From NCBI RefSeq assembly GCF_025665335.1, contig NZ_CP106869.1, forward strand, positions 1,080,501 through 1,144,500: DNA of 64,000 nucleotides. The letters run 5' to 3'. The notes under the pieces were generated by a model. The model was not told the DNA's origin. It saw nothing but the letters and a program-made list of their open reading frames with translations, and made no database searches. The number at the start of each line of letters is the position of its first letter. Position 1 is the first letter of the stretch. The stretch comes from Xanthomonas sp. AM6. GTDB lineage: Bacteria > Pseudomonadota > Gammaproteobacteria > Xanthomonadales > Xanthomonadaceae. This document shows positions 8,521 through 17,189 of the stretch, in pieces. A program made the translations under genes and the position numbers.

Positions 8521-11500
8521 TCAGAACCTCCCGGTCAAACTGAGTTTCAGCGTCCGTCCCGGCGCCGCCACGGTCGAGCGCGTGGCGGGGTCGACGTAGT
8601 AGCGGTCGGTGAGGTTGGTGGCGGTCAGCTCCACGTCCAGGTTCTCGCGCAGCCGGTAGCGGGCGTAGGCATCCAGCAGCAGCGTCCTGCCCCAGGAGAA
8701 GGGAACGTTGAAGGTGTAGACCAGCCGCCCGTCCTGGTTCTGGATCGAGTTTTCGCGGAACCATTCCAGGTCCGGGTTCCGGTACTGCCGGTAGTACGTG
8801 ACCCGGCTGCCCAGCTCCAGGCGCCGCTGCAGCAGGCGCGTTCCCAGCGACCACGTCGCCGACAGCTCCGGCGTGCTCTGGGTCAACAGGTAGCCGCCGA
8901 CGAATCCGTAGTCGACGCAGGTCGGCACGATCTGGCCGCTGCCGATGACGTAGCCGTTGGTGCTGGACAGCAGCGCCGCGGTGGTCTCGTCGCAGACCTC
9001 GTTCTCCAGGCTGTAGTTGACGCCCAGGTCGGTGAACAGCCGTCCGTCGTCGTAGCGGCCCTGCAACTCGAGGCCGCGGATGGTCTGCTTTTCGATGTTG
9101 TCGAACTTGAAGCCGGGATCGCGTTCGATCACGTCGCGCGTCTTGTTGACGTAGTAGGCCAGCTTGACGTCGGCGCTCGCGTCGGCGCCGAGCAGCGGGC
9201 TCAGGTCGTGGACGTAGGCCAGCTCCCAGTTGTAGGCATGCTCGGGCCGCACGCCCCAGGGGTTGAGCGAGGCGGAGAACGCCACCGTGCTCTCGAACAT
9301 GCTGGGATAGCGCAGGGTCTCGCCGTAGCGGAAATAGACGCGGCTGTAGTCGCCGAAATTCACCGTGGCCGAGAGGAACGGCACCCAGCCATGGTCCTTG
9401 CGCTTGCGCGCCGTGGCGTCGAGGGTCTCGGTCACGGCGCTGGCCAGGCAGGTCTGGCCCGCCGTTCCGGGCAGGCCGTCCAGCGAGCCGTTGAGGCAGG
9501 CGTTGCCGGCCTTGGTGTAGTCGCCGTTGGCATCCGGTCGCCACGGCACCCGGTGCTGCACCTGGTAGCTGCTAGGCACGTTCTGCAGCAGGGCGGCGGC
9601 GATCTCGTCGTACTCCTGCCGGGTGATGATCTCCAGTTCCAGCAGTTCCAGGTTGCCGGCGAGCTGGTCGGCGATCAGCGCCTCGCGCTGCTGCTGGGTA
9701 TAGGTTTCGGTCGTGCGGTAGCTGATCTCGTAGCCGGTCACCACGGACTGCCTGATCTGGCCGGCGTGCGCGTCCAGGAAGTCGTCGAAGGCCCAGTACG
9801 AGGCGTAGCGCGCACCGGCAGTGAGGGTCAGGAAGTCGAACGGCCGCCATTCGAAGTTGAAATGGGCCTGCCATTCCTCGCGCCGGCCGGCGCGCGGGTA
9901 CATGCGCCAGCCGTCGCTGACGCCGAAATAGGCATCGTCCGAGCGCAGCGTCTCGTGCTGGATGTTGCCGCCCAGGGTCAGGTCGAGGCGATCGGCGAGG
10001 CGGATCCTGTTGCTCAGGGTGATGCCGTTGCGCGCGTTGCGCGCATTGGCGAGCGCGGTGTTCTTCAGCAGCGGGGCGTCGATGCCCTGCGCGTAGTTCG
10101 GAAAGCCGCCGGCGGTGTAGGTGTCGCTGACCGTCTGGGTACGCCACAGGTTGGCGTGCAGATCGATCCAGCGGCTGTCCGCCGGTTGCCACTGGTACTC
10201 CAGGTTCCACGCCTTCGCATCGACCCGGCTCGACGGCCACTGGATGGCGGCGCGGTCCTCCGACTCGATGATGCGCGATGGCATCACCTCGCCGTAGTGC
10301 GACAGGCTGTCGCGGTAGCCCAGCTGCAGCGCCTGTTCGTCGGTGGGGCGCCAGCTGGCCTTGAACAGCCAGGATTCCATCTGGCTCGACGTGTTGGTCA
10401 CCTCGTTGCCGGGCAGCCAGTAGTTGGCCATCGACAGGATGTAGTCGTCGGCGGAAGAGCTTCTCGACTTGCTGTAGTAGCCGGCGCCGCGCTTGCCGGC
10501 GTAGTAGTTGCCGCGTTCGCGATAGGCATAGGCGGCCAGCAGGTCGAGGCTTTCGGCCGGCCGCCAGCCCAGCGCGAGCCGGTAGGCGTAGTCGTCGCCG
10601 TCGAGGACGTTGTAGCCTCCGCCTCCGCTGCGCGGCGTCACCAGCAGGGTGCGATCGGTGTAGGGGATGTTCGGCGTGGCCTGCGGGAAGCCCTCGACCG
10701 TGCGGTAGTCCTCGCCGGTGTGCAGGGTCGGCAGCCGCGGCGAGGTCGCGTTGCTGCTGCCTTCGAGCCTGAATTCGCCGCCGAAGCGCCGGCCGGGCTC
10801 GACGACGTCGTCCACGTCCAGGGTGTCGACGACCATCGCGCCGCCGATGCCGGTGGCGACGTCGCGGGTCAGCGAAGGGCCCTTGAGGATCCGGATGCCG
10901 CCGATCAGGAACGGGTCGATGTAGTTGCGGTTGCTGGCGCCGTTGTAGCCGCGCCAGACCGTCAGCGCCTGCTCGGTGCCGTCGATCGTCACCGGCACGC
11001 GGCCGGGGCCCTGGATGCCGCGGACGTTGAGGTCCAGCGCGCCGCTGTTGCGGGCGTCGCCGCTGAACACGCCGGCCACGCCGTTGAGCAGGTCCGATGG
11101 CGTCGCGCCCTTGTAGCGTTCGACCTCGGTGCGGCCGATGTAGGAACTGGACAGGTCCAGGTCGTAGACGTCGTCGTGACCCTGCGCATCGCGCGCGCTG
11201 CCGGTGGCGGTGCCGCGCGCGGCACCGGCCACGCGCAAGGTGTCGGTGACGATCGCCGGCTCGCGTCCGGCCTGGGCAGAGCGATGCGCGGCGGTCTCCA
11301 GGGTGACCGCATTGGCGCCGGTCCGCCGCGGCACCAGGCCGCTGCCCTGCAGCAGCTGCTGCAGGGCCTGCTCGGCGCTGTAGTCGCCCTTCACCGCGGG
11401 AGCGACCAGGCCGTAGGGTTCCTGCCGGCTGTACAGCACCTGCAATCCGGTCTGTGCGGACAGTTTCACCAGCGCGTCGGGCAGCGGCTGGGCGTCCAGG

Positions 11501-11658
11501 TCGATGGCGTAGCGCGCTGGCTGCGCGCCGACCGCGGGGATCGGCGACTGCGCATGCGCAAGGCCGGCGATGCCGAACAGGGTCGCCGCGAGGGCGCTGG
11601 AGAGCAGGGTGCGGCGGGCGCGTGAGCGGCCCTGGCGCAGGGCGGTGGCGATGGACAT
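8521..11658 (-). CDS. TonB-dependent heme/hemophore receptor with STN signalling domain
   Basis: A 1045-residue outer-membrane receptor. A signal peptide ends ...GLAHA near residue 36. A secretin/TonB N-terminal (STN) signalling domain follows at about 45-118 (ARYAIDLDAQPLPDALVKLS), then a plug domain at about 155-300 (TPSDLLNGVAGVFSGDARNS) and a 22-strand barrel ending TLKLSLTGRF. The STN domain is that of FecA-type receptors that signal to a FecR/FecI pair, and fecR-fecI lie immediately upstream. With the hemophilin-like gene downstream, its ligand is most likely heme delivered by that hemophore. Siderophore or citrate specificity cannot be fully excluded from sequence. Confidence 0.92.
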   Translation of the reverse strand: MSIATALRQGRSRARRTLLSSALAATLFGIAGLAHAQSPIPAVGAQPARYAIDLDAQPLPDALVKLSAQTGLQVLYSRQEPYGLVAPAVKGDYSAEQALQQLLQGSGLVPRRTGANAVTLETAAHRSAQAGREPAIVTDTLRVAGAARGTATGSARDAQGHDDVYDLDLSSSYIGRTEVERYKGATPSDLLNGVAGVFSGDARNSGALDLNVRGIQGPGRVPVTIDGTEQALTVWRGYNGASNRNYIDPFLIGGIRILKGPSLTRDVATGIGGAMVVDTLDVDDVVEPGRRFGGEFRLEGSSNATSPRLPTLHTGEDYRTVEGFPQATPNIPYTDRTLLVTPRSGGGGYNVLDGDDYAYRLALGWRPAESLDLLAAYAYRERGNYYAGKRGAGYYSKSRSSSADDYILSMANYWLPGNEVTNTSSQMESWLFKASWRPTDEQALQLGYRDSLSHYGEVMPSRIIESEDRAAIQWPSSRVDAKAWNLEYQWQPADSRWIDLHANLWRTQTVSDTYTAGGFPNYAQGIDAPLLKNTALANARNARNGITLSNRIRLADRLDLTLGGNIQHETLRSDDAYFGVSDGWRMYPRAGRREEWQAHFNFEWRPFDFLTLTAGARYASYWAFDDFLDAHAGQIRQSVVTGYEISYRTTETYTQQQREALIADQLAGNLELLELEIITRQEYDEIAAALLQNVPSSYQVQHRVPWRPDANGDYTKAGNACLNGSLDGLPGTAGQTCLASAVTETLDATARKRKDHGWVPFLSATVNFGDYSRVYFRYGETLRYPSMFESTVAFSASLNPWGVRPEHAYNWELAYVHDLSPLLGADASADVKLAYYVNKTRDVIERDPGFKFDNIEKQTIRGLELQGRYDDGRLFTDLGVNYSLENEVCDETTAALLSSTNGYVIGSGQIVPTCVDYGFVGGYLLTQSTPELSATWSLGTRLLQRRLELGSRVTYYRQYRNPDLEWFRENSIQNQDGRLVYTFNVPFSWGRTLLLDAYARYRLRENLDVELTATNLTDRYYVDPATRSTVAAPGRTLKLSLTGRF

Positions 11659-11691
11659 GGATTCGGGTATCGGGAAGAAGGTATGCGATGC

Positions 11692-11711
11692 GAACGAAAA
11701 TCATTACGTTC
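11692..11711. promoter_or_regulatory. GAACG-N10-CGTTC dyad upstream of the heme receptor gene
   Basis: A perfect 5-base inverted repeat, GAACG then ten AT-rich bases then CGTTC, lies 34-53 bases before the receptor start in an otherwise GC-rich 139-base gap. On the transcribed strand GGAAG sits directly before it, at a place where an iron-starvation ECF sigma factor would be expected to bind. Assignment as the FecI target promoter is inference. Confidence 0.35.
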
Positions 11712-11797
11712 TTCCTGTTGACACGGGTTCGGCCTGGCCGACTACCCAGTCCAGTCGCGGACGATGTGCCGCTGCGCCGCTTTTGTTTACGTTTTGT

Positions 11798-12835
11798 TCA
11801 TTTTTTCTGCGGCACCGGCGCCGGCCGGTACACGAAGGTCGCCCATCCCAGGTGCACCGCGTCCAGCTGCAGGCTGTCCAGCAGCACCTGCAGGCCGGCG
11901 TCCGGGTCGGCGATGTTGAACGCGCCGGAGACCGGAAGGGCGCCTACGTCGCCGCGCAACCGGATCACGCCGTGGCGGTAGCGCGAGAGCTCGCGGACCA
12001 CCTGCGACAACGGCGTGTTGTAGAAGACCAGCTGTTGCCGCCGCCATGCGGCCACCGCGAACGGATCGACCCCGGTTTCGCGGCGCACGGTGCTTCCGGC
12101 CAGCCACGCGCTCTGCCCGGCGCCGAGCACCGTGCCGGTTGCGCCGGCCGGCGCGCGGACGGCGACGCGGCCTTCCACCACGCTCACCCGGGCAGCGCCG
12201 TCGTCGAGATGGACATTGAACGCGGTGCCGAGCACGCGCGCGCTGCCGCCGACGCTGTCCACGACGAACGGGCGGCGTGGATCGTGCGCGACCTGGAAGA
12301 AGGCTTCGCCGCGCAGCAGCCGCACCGCGCGCGTGCCTTCGCGCATGCGCACCGCGATGGCGCTGTCGGTGTTGAGGGTGACCACGCTGCCGTCCTCCAG
12401 CTGCAGCCGCCGCATCGCGCCGACCTCGGTGTAGGCATCGCTGCGCAAACGGTCCAGGCCGCCGGCGCCCAGCCAGGTGCCGGCGCCGATCGCCAGGACG
12501 AGCGCGGCGGCCACCGCCTGCCAGCGCCGTGGCGGTCGGCGCGGGCGCCGCTGCGTAACCGCCGGCGCGACCGCCGCGACCGCCGCAGGCGGCGATGGCG
12601 CCGGCTGCCGCGGAGCGATGCCGAGTTCGTCGCCGACCTCGGCGGCGGGACGCTGCAGCATGCCCAGCAGCGCACGCGCCGCCGCTACCGCCTGCGCGCG
12701 CGCGTCCGGGGCGGCGGCCAGCCAGTCCCGGTACCGCCGCAAGGTGTCCGCATCGCGGGGCGCTTCGTCCAGGCGCAGGATCCAGCGGACGGCTTGGTCG
12801 AACAGGTCGTCGTCGACGGGGGAGTTGTCGGGCAT
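11798..12835 (-). CDS. fecR: FecR-family anti-sigma/sigma regulator
   Basis: An inner-membrane protein that relays the receptor signal to the ECF sigma factor. The 345-residue product has an N-terminal DUF4880 cytoplasmic segment (FDQAVRWILRL...WLAAAPDARA), one membrane span near residues 110-130 (WQAVAAALVLAIGAGTWLGA), the FecR domain (LEDGSVVTLNTDSAIAVR; GEAFFQVAHD), and a DUF4974 C-terminal domain related to STN (PLSQVVRELSRY; VSGAFNIADPDAGLQVLLDS). It begins 104 bases after the fecI stop on the same strand and precedes the STN receptor, the standard order of cell-surface signalling systems. Confidence 0.93.
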   Translation of the reverse strand: MPDNSPVDDDLFDQAVRWILRLDEAPRDADTLRRYRDWLAAAPDARAQAVAAARALLGMLQRPAAEVGDELGIAPRQPAPSPPAAVAAVAPAVTQRRPRRPPRRWQAVAAALVLAIGAGTWLGAGGLDRLRSDAYTEVGAMRRLQLEDGSVVTLNTDSAIAVRMREGTRAVRLLRGEAFFQVAHDPRRPFVVDSVGGSARVLGTAFNVHLDDGAARVSVVEGRVAVRAPAGATGTVLGAGQSAWLAGSTVRRETGVDPFAVAAWRRQQLVFYNTPLSQVVRELSRYRHGVIRLRGDVGALPVSGAFNIADPDAGLQVLLDSLQLDAVHLGWATFVYRPAPVPQKK

Positions 12836-12939
12836 CGTCTGCCTATCCGCTAAGGAATGGGGTTGTCGTCCGCGGCGAAGGGAAGCCGCGGGCCACTGAG
12901 GAGCATGACGGGTCCAGCGCTGCCGATCCCGTAGCCGCG

Positions 12940-13485
12940 CTAGATGTCCCGGCCGGCCTCCTGCAGCCGCCGCCGGCAGTGGGCGAGCGCGACGGCGATG
13001 TGCTTTTCCACGGTGCGCGGCGAGATGCCCAGCTGCGCGGCGATCTGCGCCATGCTCAGGTTGCGGCCGCGGAACAGGACGAAGACGCGCCGCGCCTGCG
13101 CGGGCAGGTCGCGGATCGCCTGCAGCAGCACCGCGTATTCCTGCTGGCCCAGGGTCGTCTCGTAGGGCGAGGGCCAGGGGCTGGGAACCTCGTCCTGCGG
13201 GTCCGCGGCGGCGGCGAAGCGGTTGCGCGACGCGGCCAGCCGATGCCGGTCCACCGCGACATTGTCGACCACCCGGCGCAGATAGGTCAGCGGGTCGCGG
13301 ACGCTGTGCTGGCCGGGCTCGCCGCCGGCGCCGGCGCGCGATGCCAGGCGGATCCAGGCATCGTGCACGATGTCGCCCGCCGCGCCGGCGTACTTGCGCG
13401 TCGCATAGCGGTGCAGTTCCGCGTAGCTGCTTTCCAGTTCGTCCGCCAGCGAGACGGGCGTGGCGGGGGTGGGAGGAGTGGACAT
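12940..13485 (-). CDS. fecI: ECF sigma factor, FecI-like
   Basis: A 181-residue extracytoplasmic-function sigma factor. Region 2 runs from SSYAELHRYATRKYAGAAGD through DIVHDAWIRLASR and DPLTYLRRVVDNVAVDRHRL. Region 4 is ARRVFVLFRGRNLSMAQIAA then LGISPRTVEKHIAVAL. The ATG at 13485 is preferred: an upstream in-frame TTG at 13545 would place the start inside the Fur-like site. It probably directs transcription of the heme receptor operon on signal from the receptor. Confidence 0.92.
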   Translation of the reverse strand: MSTPPTPATPVSLADELESSYAELHRYATRKYAGAAGDIVHDAWIRLASRAGAGGEPGQHSVRDPLTYLRRVVDNVAVDRHRLAASRNRFAAAADPQDEVPSPWPSPYETTLGQQEYAVLLQAIRDLPAQARRVFVLFRGRNLSMAQIAAQLGISPRTVEKHIAVALAHCRRRLQEAGRDI

Positions 13486-13529
13486 GGCATCCGTCCAGGA
13501 CCACGGGGAGGACAGCAGTGTAGTGCGGA

Positions 13530-13544
13530 TGAGAGTTATTCTCA
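13530..13544. promoter_or_regulatory. Candidate Fur box upstream of fecI
   Basis: The 15 bases read TGAGAATAACTCTCA on the fecI strand. This matches the 7-1-7 Fur pattern TGATAAT-N-ATTATCA at 11 of 14 defined positions and is itself an imperfect palindrome. It lies 45-59 bases before the chosen fecI start, where a promoter is expected, so iron would repress the whole heme cascade. Fur binding is inferred. Confidence 0.65.
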
Positions 13545-13545
13545 A

Positions 13546-13873
13546 TTAAGCCGGGCGCTCGGCGCGATCCGTCCTGCGCGGCCTGCGGGCGGACGTCGTG
13601 CGCTTTCCGTTGCCGGGCGCCGCATCGGATCCGGCGCAGCGCTCGCCGATCCGCGCCGTCGCCAGCGGCCGACGGACGTGCTGGCGATGCGGTAGGCGCG
13701 TCGATCGTTCAGGAAAAGCGTTTGCTGATCATGGCGTTAAGCCCGGCGGCCGGGGCCGGCGGCAAGCGCGCGCGCCGCTGCGCGGCAGGCATCGGGACAC
13801 CCTGTCGCTTGCGGTCGCGGCTGGGGCTGGTATCGTGCGCCGCCCGACTTCAATCGACGGCGAGACCTGAGCG
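13546..13873. other. Intergenic region between fecI and gmk
   Basis: About 330 bases separate the divergent fecI and gmk genes. No coding signal is seen in the region. Near its right end TTGCGG at 13809-13814 and TATCGT at 13831-13836, 16 bases apart, could be the gmk promoter. The left end holds the edge of the fecI regulatory region. Nothing else was recognised. Confidence 0.5.
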
Positions 13874-14503
13874 ATGCGCGGCACTCTCTACATCGTTGCG
13901 GCGCCCTCCGGCGCCGGCAAGAGCAGCATCGTCAACGCCACCCTGGCGCGCGATCCGCAGATCGCCCTGTCGATCTCGTTCACCTCGCGCGCGCCGCGGC
14001 CGGGCGAGCGCCACGCCGAGCACTACCACTTCGTGTCCGCCGACGCGTTCCAGGGCATGATCGATGCCGGCGACTTCTTCGAGTACGCCCGCGTCCACGG
14101 CGACTGGAAGGGCACCGCGCGGCAATCGGTGGAGCCGCAGCTGGCCGCCGGCCGCGACGTGCTGCTGGAGATCGACTGGCAGGGTGCGCGCCAGGTGCGG
14201 GCCAAGGTGCCCGATGCGGTCAGCGTGTTCATCCTGCCGCCGTCGCGGGCGGCGCTGGAGCAGCGCATGCGCAAGCGCGGCCAGGACAGCGAGGCGGTGA
14301 TCGCGCAGCGGCTGGCCGCCGCGCGCGAGGAGATGTCGCATTACGCCGACTTCGACTACGTGATCGTCAACGAGGACTTCGACACCGCGGTGGACGAGAT
14401 GTGCGCGATCTTCGTCGCCAGCCGCCTGCGCCGGCTGCCGCAGCAGCAGCGCCACGCCGCGCTGATCGCGGCGCTGCTCGAGCCGGATCAGCCAACTGGC
14501 TGA
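13874..14503 (+). CDS. gmk: Guanylate kinase
   Basis: Phosphorylates GMP to GDP with ATP. The 209-residue protein has the P-loop APSGAGKSS at residues 10-18, the GMP-binding SISFTSRAPRPGE segment and HYHFVSADAFQGMIDAGDFF. The length is normal. It precedes rpoZ and spoT, the order common in gammaproteobacteria, placing GTP and ppGpp metabolism genes side by side. Confidence 0.97.
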   Translation: MRGTLYIVAAPSGAGKSSIVNATLARDPQIALSISFTSRAPRPGERHAEHYHFVSADAFQGMIDAGDFFEYARVHGDWKGTARQSVEPQLAAGRDVLLEIDWQGARQVRAKVPDAVSVFILPPSRAALEQRMRKRGQDSEAVIAQRLAAAREEMSHYADFDYVIVNEDFDTAVDEMCAIFVASRLRRLPQQQRHAALIAALLEPDQPTG

Positions 14504-14530
14504 TTCCAAAGGAAACCGGATGCTGGCGGG

Positions 14531-14559
14531 TTGATTTCGGCCGGCGCGCGGCCTACAAT
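14531..14559 (+). promoter_or_regulatory. Sigma-70 type promoter for rpoZ
   Basis: TTGATT at 14531-14536 and TACAAT at 14554-14559 are separated by an ideal 17-base spacer and lie 57 bases before the rpoZ ATG. Confidence 0.7.
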
Positions 14560-14615
14560 CGCCGCCCTTTCCCTCATTCGAGCGCGCGGCCGTCGCCGGC
14601 CCGCCGGGAGCCCGC

Positions 14616-14915
14616 ATGGCCCGCATCACCGTAGAAGATTGCCTGGAAGTCGTTAACAACCGTTTCGAGCTGGTCATGATGGCGTCCAAGCGCGCCCGCC
14701 AGCTGGCCAACGGCGTGCAGGCCACGCTCGACAACACCGAATCGGCCGACAAGCCGACGGTGCTGGCGCTGCGCGAGATCGCCGCGCGCAAGATCGACAA
14801 TGCGCTGATCGACGAAGTCGAGAAGGCCGAACGCGAGCGCGCCGAGCGCGAAGCGCTGGAGTGGGCTGCGGCCGAGGTCGTCGCCGACGAGGACATGTCC
14901 AAGAACGACGACTGA
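14616..14915 (+). CDS. rpoZ: RNA polymerase omega subunit
   Basis: A 99-residue omega subunit that assists assembly of the beta' subunit and takes part in ppGpp binding. It begins [20 protein letters not shown] followed by [10 protein letters not shown] and [10 protein letters not shown], the conserved core, and ends in an acidic tail. A GGGAG ribosome-binding site sits seven bases before the ATG. It precedes spoT by about 100 bases. Confidence 0.97.
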   Translation: MARITVEDCLEVVNNRFELVMMASKRARQLANGVQATLDNTESADKPTVLALREIAARKIDNALIDEVEKAERERAEREALEWAAAEVVADEDMSKNDD

Positions 14916-14944
14916 TCTCGTCCACGTAAGGCCATGGTTCGCCG

Positions 14945-14968
14945 AACAGCCCGCATCCGCGGGCTGTT
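14945..14968 (+). terminator. Hairpin after rpoZ
   Basis: A perfect 10-base stem AACAGCCCGC/GCGGGCTGTT with loop ATCC, followed by a short T-rich stretch (TTCGCTTT). It lies between rpoZ and spoT and may act as a weak or partial terminator. Confidence 0.6.
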
Positions 14969-15017
14969 TCGCTTTGGCGGGTTTGCCGTCCTCGCGCCGC
15001 TGGCATAGTCTTCGCGC

Positions 15018-17189
15018 ATGAACCCAGGCCCTTCCGCCCAGGTCGCCACCGCCGCGCTGTCGCCGGCCAGCGAGGCGATCCCCGACTACGTCCTGCAACT
15101 CGAGCGCAGCGCCAGCTATCTGCCGGCCGAGCAGATCCCGCTGCTGCGGCGCGCGTGGGAAGTGGGCGCGGCCGCGCACGCCGGGCAGACCCGCAAGTCG
15201 GGCGAGCCGTACATCACCCATCCGGTGGCGGTGGCCGGCGTGCTGGCCGAACTGGGCCTGGACGTGGAGGCGCTGATCGCCGCGATCCTGCACGACACCA
15301 TCGAAGACACGCCACTGACCCGCGCCGAGCTGGCCGCCGAATTCGGCGAAGCGGTCGCCGAACTGGTGGACGGCGTCACCAAGCTGGACAAGCTCAAGTT
15401 CCGCGACCGCCAGGAAGCGGCGGCCGAGAGCTTCCGCAAGATGCTGCTGGCGATGTCGCGCGACCTGCGCGTGATCATGATCAAGCTCGCCGACCGCCTG
15501 CACAACATGCGCACGCTCGGCGCGCAGAGCGCGGAGGCGCGCAGCCGCATCGCCCGCGAGACGCTGGAGATCTACGCGCCGATCGCCCAGCGCCTGGGCA
15601 TGAGCCTGATGAAGTCCGAGCTGCAGAACCTCGGCTTCCGCGCGCTGCACCCGTGGCGCCACGCGATCATCGAAAAGCACATCCGCAGCCAGCCGGTGGT
15701 GCGCCGCGAGTCGATGGCGCAGGTGGAGGTGCAGCTGTCGCAGCGGCTGGCCAAGGAAGGGCTGGAGCACCGCCTGGTCAGCCGGATCAAGACCCCGTGG
15801 AGCATCTACAACAAGATGCGCGACGAGAACAAATCCTTCGACCAGGTGATGGACGTGTTCGGCTTCCGCCTGGTGGTGCGCGGGGTGCCGGACTGCTACC
15901 ACGCCCTCGGCGCGGTGCACGCCACGTTCAAGCCGCTGGACGCGCGCTTCCGCGACTTCATCGCCATCCCCAAGGCCAACGGCTACCAGTCGCTGCACAC
16001 GGTGCTGTTCGGGCCCTACGGCTCGCCGATCGAGGTGCAGATCCGCACCGAGGAAATGGACCTGATCGCCGAGCGCGGCGTGGCCGCGCACTGGACCTAC
16101 AAGTTCGGCGGCGACTCGCCCAACAGCGCGCAGAGCCGCGCGCATGCGTGGATCGTCGAACTGATCGAGTCGCAGCGCGCCGCCGGCTCGTCGCTGGAAT
16201 TCCTGGACAACGTCAAGGTCGACCTGTTCCCCGACGAGGTCTACCTGTTCACCCCGAAGGGCAAGATCCTGGCGCTGCCGCGCAACTCCACCGCGCTGGA
16301 CTTCGCCTATGCGGTGCATACCGACGTCGGCAACCGCGCAGTGGCCTCGCGGGTGGACAAGAAGCTGGTGCCGCTGCGCACCAAGCTGGTCAGCGGGCAG
16401 ACCGTGGAAGTGATCACCGCGCGCTCGGCCACGCCCAAGCCGCAGTGGCTGGAGTTCGTGGTCAGCAGCAAGGCGCGCACCGCGATCCGCCACCAGCTCA
16501 AGCAGCTCGAGCACGAGGACGCGGTGCAGCTCGGCCACCGCATGCTCGACCGCGCGTTGGAGGCGATGGACAGTGCGCTGGAGCGGCTGCCGAAGGGACG
16601 CCTGGATTCGTTCCTCAGCGAGCACCGCTATCCGCGCCTGGAGGCGCTGCTGGCCGACATCGCGCTGGGCAACTGGATGCCGAACCAGGCCGCGCAGGCG
16701 CTGATGGCCTATGCGGAACTGCGCGGCGGCGGCCATTCCAAGCATTCGCAGGAAAAGATCCTGATCAACGGCACCGAGCGCGGCGTGGTCAGCTTCGCCA
16801 ACTGCTGCCAGCCGATCCCCGGCGACGACATCATGGGCTACCACACCGCCGGCAAGGGCATCGTCGTGCACCGGCTGGACTGCCCGAACCTGGCCGAGCT
16901 GCGCAAGTCGCCCGAGCGCTGGGTGCCGATCGGCTGGGACACCAGCGTCATCGGCGACTACGACACCGCGCTGGTGGTGGACGTGGAGAACCGCACCGGC
17001 GTGCTGGCGCAACTGGCCGCGGCGATCGCGCAGAGCCAGTCCAACATCGAGCGCGTGGACTACCTGGACCGCGACTTCAACGCCGCGGTGCTGCGCTTCA
17101 ACATCCAGGTGCGCGACCGCAACCACCTGGCCGAGGTGATGCGCCGGCTGCGGCGGCTGACGGCGGTGCAGAGTGTGCGGCGGCAGTGA
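15018..17189 (+). CDS. spoT: Bifunctional (p)ppGpp synthase/hydrolase SpoT
   Basis: A 723-residue RelA/SpoT-family enzyme. The N-terminal HD hydrolase domain has THPVAVAGVLAELGLDVEAL and AILHDTIEDT at about residues 60-100. The synthetase domain follows with FRDFIAIPKANGYQSLHTVL near 315 and VEVQIRTEEMD. Then come the TGS domain (DEVYLFTPKGKILALPRNST) and a C-terminal ACT domain (VVDVENRTGVLAQLAAAIAQ). Intact HD residues fit the bifunctional SpoT/Rel group rather than synthase-only RelA. Confidence 0.95.
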   Translation: MNPGPSAQVATAALSPASEAIPDYVLQLERSASYLPAEQIPLLRRAWEVGAAAHAGQTRKSGEPYITHPVAVAGVLAELGLDVEALIAAILHDTIEDTPLTRAELAAEFGEAVAELVDGVTKLDKLKFRDRQEAAAESFRKMLLAMSRDLRVIMIKLADRLHNMRTLGAQSAEARSRIARETLEIYAPIAQRLGMSLMKSELQNLGFRALHPWRHAIIEKHIRSQPVVRRESMAQVEVQLSQRLAKEGLEHRLVSRIKTPWSIYNKMRDENKSFDQVMDVFGFRLVVRGVPDCYHALGAVHATFKPLDARFRDFIAIPKANGYQSLHTVLFGPYGSPIEVQIRTEEMDLIAERGVAAHWTYKFGGDSPNSAQSRAHAWIVELIESQRAAGSSLEFLDNVKVDLFPDEVYLFTPKGKILALPRNSTALDFAYAVHTDVGNRAVASRVDKKLVPLRTKLVSGQTVEVITARSATPKPQWLEFVVSSKARTAIRHQLKQLEHEDAVQLGHRMLDRALEAMDSALERLPKGRLDSFLSEHRYPRLEALLADIALGNWMPNQAAQALMAYAELRGGGHSKHSQEKILINGTERGVVSFANCCQPIPGDDIMGYHTAGKGIVVHRLDCPNLAELRKSPERWVPIGWDTSVIGDYDTALVVDVENRTGVLAQLAAAIAQSQSNIERVDYLDRDFNAAVLRFNIQVRDRNHLAEVMRRLRRLTAVQSVRRQ

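Noticed and set aside
8422-11625. A 1067-codon open frame on the plus strand opposite the TonB receptor
   Set aside because: It is an antisense shadow produced by high GC third positions; the product is Val/Ala/Arg-rich with no domain, whereas the minus strand gives a perfect receptor.
13486-13545. N-terminal extension of fecI from a TTG start
   Set aside because: It would translate through the Fur-like site, gives 20 residues with no sigma-factor similarity, and needs a rare start codon.
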